Positions 33,131 to 45,762 of a stretch of DNA of 64,000 nucleotides are shown piece by piece. This DNA comes from Dirofilaria immitis. Taxonomy: Eukaryota; Nematoda; Chromadorea; Rhabditida; Onchocercidae. Position 1 is the stretch's first letter; every line of letters begins with the position of its first letter. The translations under genes were made by a program, and so were the position numbers. The DNA is taken from NCBI GenBank assembly GCA_024305405.1, contig JAKNDB010000092.1, positions 3,377,501 to 3,441,500 of the forward strand, given 5' to 3'. The notes beneath the pieces are model-generated. The model ran no database searches, was not told the DNA's origin, and saw nothing but the letters and a program-made list of their open reading frames with translations.

Positions 33131-33246
33131 ATTTAAATGACCTGGTAAGGATGCTAAAAACCCTTAAAAAATGGATAGTATCAGCAATATAATGAGATTC
33201 ATTCCAAGCTCGTTTTTGACAAAAGTTACGAAACGAAAACAAACGC

Positions 33247-36200
33247 TTAGCGCCGTCGCAAGTATCCCAAATTGTTTTTGGATATTTTTTCCAGGAAATA
33301 GGTATGCATTCGACCAACGCCTTTCACTTCGATAACTCCTCCATCGGTAAATTCAAGAAATTTATTCGTTTGCAGTGCCGAACTGGAAATGTGTTACAGT
33401 TGCACGGATAGAATCAGACAAATCTCAGTAAAATATTTTCATTTGAGTCAAACATAATAATTGGATAGAAATCTGAGAAAAGCATGCTTCTTAGCCGTTT
33501 CACTGACACGGATTCTTTGAGGCACTCCATCTGATTCCAGTTTCCGAGCTACTGAAACTGTTTTCCAAGCAAACAGTATCTGAAAATGTAAAACAGTTTT
33601 CACATTTAATACGCAATTTCTTTATTATTGTTAGTGATTTTTGCTGAATATTTGCGTTATGAAGTTGACGGATACTTATATATAGTTCCCTATGCGGTAT
33701 ACATTATAATTCCCGAATCACCAACCGAGGCATTTTGATTCCAACCACTCCAGCGAAAACTGGTCCAGTGTGAATACCTATACGAATTTCAAGTGGTATA
33801 TTAGTTCCCGGGCGCATTACTGATTTTACTTCCATTTGCATACCAACCGCCATGTTTAAGATACGTTCCGCATGATCAATACATTGAGTAGGTACGCCAC
33901 TAGCAACCACGTAAGCATCACCAATAGTTTCAACCTTATAAACGTCGTTCTACAAGACCAAAAGGGTTTTAAGATCAAACATGAATTATCCTATCAAAAT
34001 ATTTACGATTTTCTATAAATTTCAAAGATAGGTGTTTCCACTTCATGTATATTGAAAAATCTTAATTTTAAAGGTGCGATAAGTTCAAAGGGTTTCTAAA
34101 GGCTTATTGTAAACCATAAAAGGTGCAACCCGAATTTTTAGAGGGCAAATAAAAAAAAATTGCAAAATTCGAAATTGTCAAATGTTCACAAAAGTAAAAA
34201 TAAACATAGCAGAGACTACAGAAATTTAAGAAGAAAAAAGCATAAAAGACATTTACAATTTTAACAATACGATCAAATTTGGTGTATAGATCGTTTAACA
34301 TATTGAAAACATCGTAAGGTGTACATGCAGCACAGATATTTGTGAATGTTACAATATCGGAGAAAAGGAGTGTTGCCTCTGCATATTCACCTGAAAATTT
34401 TTATTCGAAAAATAATGTCCATCAACCAATCTAAACATATAATAATTTTAATGCCATTATCACAAAACTCCGTTCCTGCTATTCTTTGCTTTTATCCTCT
34501 TACTTCCATAAAAGATCAAAGCCTTACGGAAGTCTAATAGATCATCTGTTTTTATCATTTATTTTATAAAGTTCCTCGCACTAATGAAGATATAAGCTAA
34601 ATAGCTGAAAAACAAAATTATTTTCAAACACACGATTCAACATAAATAATTCTTACGAGTTTGAACTGTATGACCTGTGCGAAGAATTTCGGCGACAAGT
34701 GGAGGGATTAATTCATAGAGAAGCTTTTCCGACCTATCTTTCTCAGCGGCCATTTTTTCGTTCAGTTTTCTCAAATTATTTTTTGTTTCTTTCAACTTTT
34801 CACTGCAAAATATTCATTAATTGATAAACAAATGAGCATCAATGAAAATTTCTTGAAGTTTCTCACTTCTCTGCAATGACACTTTTTAAATTGAATTATT
34901 TTTATAATACCATGATTTTAATTTTGTTTCGGAAAAATTCATGGAATTTAAACTTAAAGATTGCAATAAATTTACGAACCGACGAGTTCGACGTCTTCAG
35001 AAGTGATAGTGAAGAACTACAGGATTATCAAATACCATATTTAAGAATTATAACATGCTGCTCTTTAAATCGATTACAGTATCTTACAATTGCTCTTTTT
35101 CGTTTTACACTCTATTTTCTAAATCAAAACATTTTAACCCAAGTTATCACTACAACAATTCTGAGCTCGAAACGAATGCATAGAATCTGAATTAATTTTT
35201 TCTTACTGAACTGCATAAATCAAAAAATAATCATTGCGACGACTATTTCAGTGTCATAATTTCAAAAGTGAAGATATTTGAACTGATTTAAGTGTCATGT
35301 TACCACTCGATTAGAAATTGAAGTTAATGCAACCCTTAGATAAAAAGACACTATGAACTTATCATTGCTTATCATTGCTTACTAATAAAAATAACAATAC
35401 ACAGAATCATTCATTTAATGAAGAATGAAAAATATCAAGTTTGTATCTACGGAGAAGACTGAAATGAACAAACGTATGTTTTATTTGGTGAAGTCTTAAC
35501 TGATTGACCATGACGATATTGCGAGTTGCATCATGCAGTTGCATGTCATTAATATATAATTCTCTTTGATTAAGATGGATAATTTCGGATACGTCTAATG
35601 AGCACATATAAATAAAATGACCATTTGACAGTAGTGTCATCGATCCTAGTACAGATATTAATAATATTTAAATGTTAATTTATTTAGACCTCAATTTATT
35701 TAATCAAATTTTTGCAACCAACGATTTGAAATTAATGCATATATGTATTTTACACATTTCCTGATTAAATAAATAACCTTTTAATACGACTGATTGTGAG
35801 CGAAATTCATTGTCAATGGTATCTCTCAATGTTAGCACGAATATACTGTTTATAAAAGCCAATAAAGATTTGTAAATAAATGGCACCTGAAATATAGGAC
35901 TTTTCATTTGTAGCTCAATTATTGCAATTCAGCATGTCGGAGATAATCCTACTTTTTAAAGAATAACCAAAGTAGTTAAGAATACTGGAGAACACTGTAT
36001 TTCGAAATTTCACTTACATTAGGATAAATAAGCTGTGCGATATCATTCAGTAAAGTTACGCCGCATTTCACTGATGGTGCATATTTTTTGATAAAAGCTC
36101 CTAGAAATAAAAATAAAAGCTCCTAAAAATAGCAATTTTAGCAACATAGGGTATTTTGAAATTTGAACCTAGCACCTACATTTTATCCGAAAAGTTATTC

Positions 36201-39200
36201 TCTAATGAATCAACATATTTTTTATTTGTCATCATTTAAGAATCGTTATCAGTAGAAGAAATAATGAAAAAAGTTAGAACTTGCCATGATGCAATATTCT
36301 GAATTCGTTATTAAAACAAATATGATATGGAAAAATAATCGCAAATTCACTTAGTGATAAACCGCAGTGCTCCTAAATTTTCATTATTTTAAGATTATAC
36401 TGTTAATTGAATAGACATATATATCATTCATCTTCCTAAATTGTGAAGAAAATCTGAATAACGTTAGGCAAAAACATTATCAAGTTGACGTTGAATTCAG
36501 GTTGAATAAGAAGTCATTATTAAATGAGTTGTTTCAATACTGAAATGGAGTGAGTCATAAATGGAGTGTGATTTTATCTCGATATAAACGACTTTTGGTT
36601 GCTGTCTTCATTTATATCAATTAAGAATTTGTAGAAGGTGAACATCTTCCGTTAAATAGGATACACTGCGAACATTTCTGGAGAAAGCATTGATGGCCAT
36701 ATGAATAGCAAAAAATGCTTCTCCTCGTCTTCCATTTACTTAAAATAATATATTTCATCGAAATTATAGCAAAATTCACACATTTGGCTCCGTATTCTTT
36801 AAAAGATTCATCAATGGAGGACTCATGCAATTCAGGCAATTCGGGCTGCCTTTATTTTCATCTTTCTGAAATCACATCCTTTCAATGATCTTATGAGATA
36901 GGTTCCTGGAAAACTTACATTCTTAATAGTGCATTTTTAAAAGTCATTTTGATTTTATAGAAAATAATGATTGAGAAAACCCCAGTGATTGAAAATGTGA
37001 TATGTTCTTTAATGATTGAACTAATGTGTTCTCGAATACGGCTTTTAATAGTTATCCCAACTTCAATTCCGAATATTCTTCTCGATATTTCGCGGACAAT
37101 TCCTGAAAATATAGAAAATCTTTGCTCTCAAAATCTTTTAACTTTTACTACTTATAATTCAATTGAAATTTACTAAAATCACTAAAACTTTTTTGATTTG
37201 TATTATTCCTAAATTCGTAGAGCTTTAAAACTCATAATTCACTCTCTAACCAACTTCTTAAAAACTAAATCATCAGTGAGATGATATTCTCACTCTTTTC
37301 TAACTGCTCTTTGTAGTATCCAAATGCAAAGAAAAGAAAAATGGAAAGAGAAAATTTCCGATGTTGTGGAATATACAGTAATAGTATTTTGTTGAAAGGT
37401 GATATGTTGATGTAGTACATGAACTATATTCTTTATCAACTTTCATCGAAAATAGACCGATCTATCAGATAAATCTTTAGCAAAATTAAAATTATAAAAA
37501 GTCGATTGAAATATTCAGTAGCTTAAACACCTTTAACAATGCCAGGAAATCCTGTACGCGACGAATAATAGTGTAATAGTAGGCTACCATCACTGTCAAA
37601 TTCACAACGAAACAATGGTCCACGTAATTTCATCGAGAAGACAATATGGTCGGCAAAATGATGTACTGTATCCAAATTATTCAGAAAACCCTTCAGGCAA
37701 ATTAAATCTTTAAATTATTAAAATCATGAAGTCGGTAGTTTGGAAATGCGCCAATGAAATTTAACTTTAAATACTCATACCAGCGCGGATTTCACAAGTA
37801 AACTCTGCTCAATTTTGAAATATTTTCGAGAAATCGATTATATGAAATATTTTCAGTTTTTCTAATCTCAAATTTACTCGAAATCTCTAAGCTGTATGCT
37901 TATTATTTACTGATGTATAGGAATTAGAACTAGAGATAAATCAAATTTTTAGAAAGAATACTTTGAGATTGTATGCAAGAACTTGTAGAAGTTCATCCCA
38001 TCCATTCTTCATTACAAAGTGTACGAAATATACACCAAAAGCTTCCCAAATCGCATCCAACGGAAGATCTAAGTCATTTTCAAAAGTTAGAACAATAACT
38101 TAAAGGTTGCAATCTTAAAATAAGACTACAAAAATTTGAACAACCTGCGAACATTGCGTTATTAATGACAGTTTAAGCCATTTATTTTTTCTTTCAAACA
38201 TCATTTCTGATAATAGTAGAATGATACAAGGATTACATACGAAATTAAGAGATGTACTTCTGAAGACAGTAGAAGTATTACTGTAACTAAATTATTTAGA
38301 ATATCTTTTTGAAAGAAAACAGTTCTCGACCTTATTAAGCGAAAAAGTTGAATCAGTGGGAGATGAAGCAATTCCATTCTCTTTAACTTGCTTAAAGATA
38401 ATCAAAACTTGAATACACCTACGTAAAACATGCGAAATAGCACGAGCCACTTCCATTGTTATTTCATCATCGTAATAACACGTTACCACACATTCCTCGC
38501 CTTCCTTCAGATGACAAGAATTTCTGCAACCAATGATTGCAATAAAAGTATAGAGTAAAAAACAAAGTAGAAAACTAGAGTTGATCACCAGTTTTCTAAG
38601 TTTCTTCCTTCCATTCAAAATCATTATGTTAGATTTGTAAACTATTTTTCTTCATTAAATAGTTGTCAAGGAAAAAAAATCCTTCGTTTCATTCTTGTAT
38701 TTTTTCCAAAAAAGCAGAAAGAAATTATAAAATAAATATTTAAATTAAATTATAAAAATTGCATCGGAAATTTCTCTAAATAATTTAAAATAATTTCTAA
38801 AATTTGAATTCCTCGGAACAATGAAACTGAAAAATTGTTATCCTTGTCAGCGTAATTCAATTGCAATTCAAAAAATCATGACATAAATTCAAAATTGTTA
38901 TATTCCAAAATGAAAATCCCAAGATGGAAATAGAAGTGACTTTGCATGATTACTGTTACGTAATTGGGAAATCAAAACAGTCCATTTTCTTAATTAATTG
39001 TTCAAAAATTTCGACATTAATCATGTTTCAATATTGGAAAAATCCGTGAGACTAACGATTCATCTTTATTATTGCCAAGAAGTTTTCTAACAAACATTAT
39101 TAATCACGCGATTCGATAAATTTTTCTCGCACGCAATTTTGGAAGACATTTCAGAGTAAGTGAATCTTATCCGTCGTCAATCTTTTAATGCATTTATAAA

Positions 39201-40040
39201 TTATAAATTTATTTAATACATTCACAGCTTTCAAATCTTGGCACCAAATATTTCTATTGCAATTTCTAATCAATTGAATCCCAAAAGCTACTTGAAAAGA
39301 AAAACAAAAATGATTTATTTCGCAGTTTGAAGGAAATTTTGAAATAAAATAAAATAGTGAATAAAATTGAATCATACAGTTAAGTGAGGAAAGTACAATT
39401 AATTATATTGATGATAACGGAAGAAGTATGAAGCGATAAAGATATTTAAATTGAGATAAAACAATATAATTAGAATGTTTGATATCATGTTATTGAAGGG
39501 CCAAGTTCCATAATCACTGGATTAATGATGCCTATTATTAAAGAACAGAGCTGTATGATTAGCAATTGTAGTTTTGTTTCAGCTTATTGATAGAAATATG
39601 CAAACAACAAGAGTAAGTACCGAAATGATTGGAAATTTTCAGAGTAATATCCCGTAATGAGATTTATCAGTTTATCGCATTATTTTCTATTTTTAGAACT
39701 TATTCATATTTTTGAAAATTGTCAAAATCTCATTAATTTTTAATAATTAAACGGTGAAAACATACAAAATCTTTAGCCACACATCTCTGCCATATTGTTC
39801 AAAAATCATCATACGAAAGCATTCATGAAACCAGCCGATCTGAAATTCAAAAAAATATTATAAATTCTTAAAAAACCAATATAAGTGTAATGTTTCTTCT
39901 ATTGTTGATACGCTTCATATCAAATTTGTCCCAATATCTCGCCCGAATGAATTGGCATTTTCATATTTATTTTAATTCATTTATTAGTTACAGACTATGA
40001 TGATAGTCAAAATAAAAGATGTCGAGAATAAGCTCACCAT
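33247..40040 (-). CDS. gcy: Soluble guanylate cyclase with H-NOX domain (gcy-32 to gcy-37 type)
   Basis: Makes cGMP from GTP; nematode members of this group are heme-based oxygen sensors. The first coding exon is only the ATG (40038-40040). Others: 39766-39839, 38423-38523, 37962-38068, 37531-37690, 36981-37102, about 36780-36865, about 36620-36740, 36018-36100, 35778-35886, about 35470-35645, 34657-34802, 34257-34390, 33726-33949, about 33440-33579 and 33247-33382. H-NOX motifs: [47 protein letters not shown] with the heme histidine, LRGPLFRCE and HYYSSR (the YxSxR heme motif). The central PAS-like region has [11 protein letters not shown]. Catalytic domain: [16 protein letters not shown] with the metal aspartate, [13 protein letters not shown] and [16 protein letters not shown]. 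One-base losses at 36843-36845 and 33561-33564. Exons near 36.7 and 35.5 kb have uncertain edges. The stop at 33247 may not be the true end. Confidence 0.88.
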
Positions 40041-43000
40041 AGTCACAGCAGTTGTGGGATGCTGATGATAGCAATGTGTTTAAGTACCCCCAACTGCAAA
40101 ATACCTAAATTAGTTAATTATTCATTTGACAATCATGTTATTTAAGTGCTCAACCTCCATAAATATTTTTCGGAATAGATTCTTTTATGCATTAGCCTAA
40201 AATCAAAATAACAGTCGCCTTTAAATAAATCAGTTCTTCATTGGAGCTATTTAAGCAAGATTTTTGAAGAGTAAGAATATACATACAAAAACGTAAAAAA
40301 AAAAAAAAAACTAAATTAAGGCTCAGGCGCTTTGTTTATAAATAATTGTGAAGTGTCTGAAACAAATTTCCATAGGTTTAATTTTTAACTGTGTTAGATT
40401 TTTTGTTTCTGTTAATTACTGATATTTTGCTTGACTTATTCAAATGATAGCTTATTTGCAGAATATTACAGCACGTAAAACCTTTTTATTATTATTGCAC
40501 TATTATCATATCCTGATTCAATTGTGAAACAGCATTCAGCTCAACTTATATAATTCTATGAATTATTAAATTAGATTGCTAATAAAGTAAATTCTAAAAA
40601 TCAAATGCTAACTTTTTAAATTGACTTTAATTTTCTTTTATTAGACAATTTAGATCATTCATAGGATGTTGTGTAATAGATTAAGATTTATATCTTTAAA
40701 GTATATTCTATGACTTCCACAAACGATAAACTTGTTCAATCCGTTTTACAGTTTATAGAATGATTCGTTCATCCTTTCGAAATTTTCTGTGGAAAAAAGG
40801 ATTTTAAGAAGGAAAGAAGTGGAAAAGAAAACACAAAATAAATCGGGATTTGAAGTCATATTAAATTAGTCCTACTTTCCCTTATAGGCAAAGAATAACA
40901 AGTGCACTGAAACCAAAAAGAAACGACATACTAAGAACATTTAATTTATTTCTTTTAGATCCTTTTACGTTAATTTCCTTTGATTGTTCGAAAGTTAATT
41001 TATCATAATATAATGATCAACTTGTGTTATTTTGACTGCCATCTCAATTCATTTAAGAAATATTTAATAAGGCGAAAAAATTATATTTTCTGATATTGGA
41101 ATTATCGATCGGTTCAAAAAAATTTGGTATTTCAAAATCTGTCCAAAATTAGAACTTTATTGTATACTGTATCACTTACGATTTACTTTCTATCATTTTT
41201 CGTTGACCTAAATGACGATTATATGACGCCGAGAAAAATATTTTAAAACTAGATCTGGAACTAAATACTAGAAGTAAATGTGCACTGAATGATCTTGGCA
41301 AAAAAACCAATTTGAAGTTACATACACATTTAAAATTCAAGTATTCATCAACATCACACATTTAAACAGCATGCTATGCAATATCAGTGGTCAAAGAAGA
41401 AAATACCATGAACAATTGAATATAGTCATAAAGTTATAGCATTAAGTTCAGTAAATCTTGCAACAATTGATTGTGGAATGGAATTTGCAATCTATACTCT
41501 GTTTGACACTTTATGGATAGAAAAAATCAAATCCTATTTTGCAATCAAAGTTGGCTATCTTTTCGACGTTATCTATCATTAAAAAAAACAGAAGATGACC
41601 ACAATTCAAGAATAGCAATAATTTTTGAATATATCTAATAATAAGAAAATAACTTACAAAATCTGCACTTTGAGTCCTAAAATCTTCTAAAACCATAACA
41701 TTAACTAAAGCAGTTGTTAATTTTTCTCTGTTAAGTCCGAATTCAATTGGCTGAAGCAAACAAACTGAATACAAGTTTTCTCAATAATTATTTTATGTCA
41801 AAGTGTTTTCATTTACATTCCCTTAAAGAACTGCAATTAATCGAGGATTTCTTATATCATTTAAAGGGATTATTTAATTATTTCTTGGTGCTTTCTTTTT
41901 TAAAGACAATGAATGACAAACTGAGGTTTAAACAAATACCGAGATCAACTCTCGGATTTGCTTCAGAACAACATCATATTTACAAAAGATGATCTCCTTT
42001 TCAAGTTATAATAGTCGAAGAATTATGAGGAGCCTTAGAAATAGCGAATCAAAAGAAGATGCCAAAAATTTTTATTATGCATTTAATCGATTGAGAATTT
42101 AATAATAGTTGATATTTTATTTCTTTTAGAAATCTAAGACAGATAACCAGGTAAAAAAACACAATTACACGCTGAATAATTGGCAAACAGTAGCAAAAAT
42201 TTACGGCTGGCCAACTAGAAAAGTAAAAATGAACTCAAAAATTTGGAATGGAGTATGCTTAATAATTTATTTCTCAAGAATATATAATTATTAGCAAAAT
42301 GATCATTCCAGATGAAATTTTATTGCAGAAATAGTTATACGAATAATAAGCAAATAGATTATAGCCGAAAAAAGTTCAAATTTCAACTTGTAAGGAAAGA
42401 GACATCTCGAAATGATTTGCAGAAACTTTGCGATACCAGGAAACGAAGTTCATGAATGCCCAGAAACTTATACCAGGATGCAAAAAGGCAACAATTTGTA
42501 TTCAATCGATATCTCATCACGTCTTCTTCTTTAGCTTATTTGTAGCGAAAGTTTCGACTTATCTCTTGACATATAAGGGACATAAAATAGATATTCATAA
42601 TCTCAACTACCACTAATGAATAAAAATTTGAAATTTGAAACAACAAAGGAATTAATCAAGTTTTTACCTCAGATATTTCATTCCTTATTTCATCACGTTA
42701 TAAAACGCGGAGGAGAATCGTTGAAGTAAACAAGACATATTGATGTGCCACCAGCTACAACACACTTCATCACATTGTTGCTAATAGTCGAAACGATTAG
42801 CGACGAGGATCGGCAACATTTAACAACACAGACTGTTGGAAGTTCAACTGAAACAAGAAGATCAATCTTTTAAAAGGAGAAAAAGTATCAGTCAATAACA
42901 ATCACAGCTTCGTTTAATCAATTTTTTGCTCAATTTCCTATAGCAAAATGTATTTGAAACAGTTAACAATTTGTTGCGACGTTCCGCATCAATTCGAAAT

Positions 43001-44117
43001 AAATGGCTGATTTGCATTCATTCCATATTATTATGCCTTTCAACTAGCAATTTATCGTCTCTAGTTGCATTACAAAAATTTTTATCTTCATTCATAAGTC
43101 TTTTATTCTCAATTTGCTACTTTTAGTAGTTATCAAATTGTAAATGGATAAATGATAATTACGCTTCATTGGTTTAAATTTAAAATGTCTTTCGAATTTC
43201 AAGCCACATTATATATAGTAATGCTTGAGATAGTAATGAATGAGAATAGGAGCAAGTCCGAACGAAATAAGCATCAATGATTCCAGAAAATTATTCCTAT
43301 TAAATAAACTGCGGAAACTAACCAGAATGTATTTGCACATTTATAAGTTAAGCATTTGGAGCACATAAAAACACTCGAATTACTGGTTAGAATGTCTATT
43401 TAATAATCAACATATATTTTTAGCAAGTGGATGAATTGGACAGAGAAGGATGCAAGAGTGTCAACAAAATATAATACAAAATTATCAAAAGTTATATGGT
43501 TGGACATCACTAATCATTCATTCAGTCATTCAGAAAATGAAACTTTTTAAAAGTATTTGGTTGTTAGCGATGATAAGTGACTTTTCGATGACAATTTAAA
43601 ATATGTGTTTGTTGAAATTACTAAATATCCAAGCAATTTCTTTAAAACAAAATATTCATCTTGAAGGGGCGAAGAATGTCATCCCGTGAACGAACTATTA
43701 TTGGAAAATTGTCTGAAACTAAAACATTCTTAAAAGAGGCTCGTTTTGATTTAAGATACCAGCAAAGTTTAAATTTACAATTACTATCAAATCAAGACGA
43801 ATTCTAATTTTTTGTGATACAAATTCGTTGCCAAATCGCCAACGGAACTGTATAAATTCTTATATTTTTTTTTAATTAAAATATTTTTTATTTGAAACGA
43901 GTTTGAAATATGTTTCAAAATAGCCATTTATTCTGATTCAACTTACAAAATTTATTGCCTTTCATCTTCTTCCTAATGAAAACTAAAAAATAAAGTTAAC
44001 TCAATATAGAAGTTGAATAGAAAACTGGACGAAGAAATCGGAAATACAACAGCTCCATTTCTAATTCGATATATTATTCATTACTTCACTTTATTAAGAA
44101 AACCCATGAATTTTAAT
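40041..44117. other. Interval between guanylate cyclase and WDR6-like genes
   Basis: Mostly featureless AT-rich sequence, with a pure A run near 40297-40310. A few exon-like stretches lie on the minus strand between 41.5 and 42.5 kb and are listed separately. Nothing else supportable was found on either strand. Confidence 0.35.
41511..42470 (-). other. Exon-like stretches of an unidentified gene
   Basis: Three or four minus-strand segments have both open frame and splice signals: about 42370-42440 (MNFVSWYRKVSANHFEMSLS), 41932-41993 (IIFCKYDVVLKQIRELIS, donor GTATTT), 41657-41750 (after GCTTCAG; PIEFGLNREKLTTALVN, donor GTAAGT) and a short end with VEKIANFDCKIGFDFFYP-stop near 41511. The second and third read like real protein. 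I recognise no family. It could be a short gene of under 120 residues or chance. Confidence 0.28.
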
Positions 44118-45708
44118 TTATCTTAACAGACCATATACATCATCAAAAGTTCGATGATAGTAACTTACTGTTTGAAAATCAGGGAATAGATGAATACTGC
44201 CAATCTGCAGTCTAACGCTACTGAGAATACCAAAAATGATTGCGAAGTTCGGTGAAGATGCAAGTCTGCAAACCGGAACAGTGAAAAGAAAAATCGAAAC
44301 AAATGAAAATTTGAAATTTAGGAATAATAAAAATATAAGCAAAAACATTTTGGTCTTAAAATCTTGCAAATTGATGTGAGCCCAATCTGTCAGTATCCAC
44401 ATCATTTAAGTTTCATCAATTAAAAAAAAATAAACCAACTTCTACCTGCACATGTGGCACTATGCCAACAGTTGATACTTTTCGTAAATTTCCAATTTTT
44501 TCAACTTGAAATATGCTAATAGTTCCAGATTCAGAGCCTACACCAATATATAAAAACTCTAAAATATAAACAAAACAAACTAGTTAATTAATCGTAGAGC
44601 AAAATAATAAAAGTTCTTAGCTTCTTCATTTTCGAAAACTAAAAACTTTTGAAATTTAGATTTAAAAAAAACCGTTTTAAACTTACCATTTTCGATGTAA
44701 ATACTCAACGCACTGAGTCCACATTTTTCCACTTCGATCGTTCTATGATCTTTTAAATCAATTAATTCAGAAAAACTCCATATGTGTAAAATTCCTATAG
44801 ATGAGATGGCAACGCATACAAAGCCATCATCAAATGAGGCACAAGAAATTTTAATCATAATCCCATTGCCGCCAAACGATTCAGACAAAACTGAATGTTT
44901 TTCAAATCCAAAGTCTGACTTATTTCGTAAATCCTTAAAAGAAAAAAGTTTATGAAGCTTTTCTATGCTGTAGAAAATGATTCTGTATATCGCAGTAATC
45001 AATTCATACTTGACTGGCATGATTTATAGTTTTACTTACATTAATCTTCCATCCGAGCGTGAGACCAGAAATCGAATGTGAGGATTGACTGACATAAATT
45101 GAACACTTAGCAATCTATAACTTTCTTCCATACGAGTGTTAAATAATTGTCGCAGGTTTCCTGGAAAACATTTCAGTTAGCTAATAAAAATAAAGCAAAT
45201 GAATAAAAAACTGAAATATACCTGCTTCCAGACGCCAAATGAAAATTTCAGATTTCCCTCCAGCAGAAATGAGATATGTATTCATCGCACAAACACAATA
45301 GACTGAGGACGAATGAGCCTGCAATCGCTGCTTTACTTCAATAGATCCTGAAAATTTTTATTCTAACCATTTTCAAATTTTGAAAGCTTAGTAAACTTAG
45401 AGTGCTCAAAAAATATTCTAAGGAAATTAATGAATCAGAAATTAATGAATCATATTATAAATCATATTTTTCAAATGTTTCCACTGAAACTGTAAATGAA
45501 AAAAGAACGAATTCAAACCTGAATTGGCTAATCTGAATAAGACAAGTGCAGTATCAATGCCACCACTAACATACAACTCATTTTGATTACTTCTTGCAAC
45601 TGTTATAGACGTAATATTAGACAAATGCAAATTAGGCTGCAAAACACACATATTAGAATCTTTAATTATATAGATAATTAAAGTTGATAATTATATATAT
45701 CATATATA

Positions 45709-45762
<54 letters not shown>

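Noticed and set aside
39150..39300. Possible extra cyclase exon ([16 protein letters not shown]) between H-NOX exons
   Set aside because: The exons at 39766-39839 and 38423-38523 join perfectly in phase 2 and cover the H-NOX fold without it.
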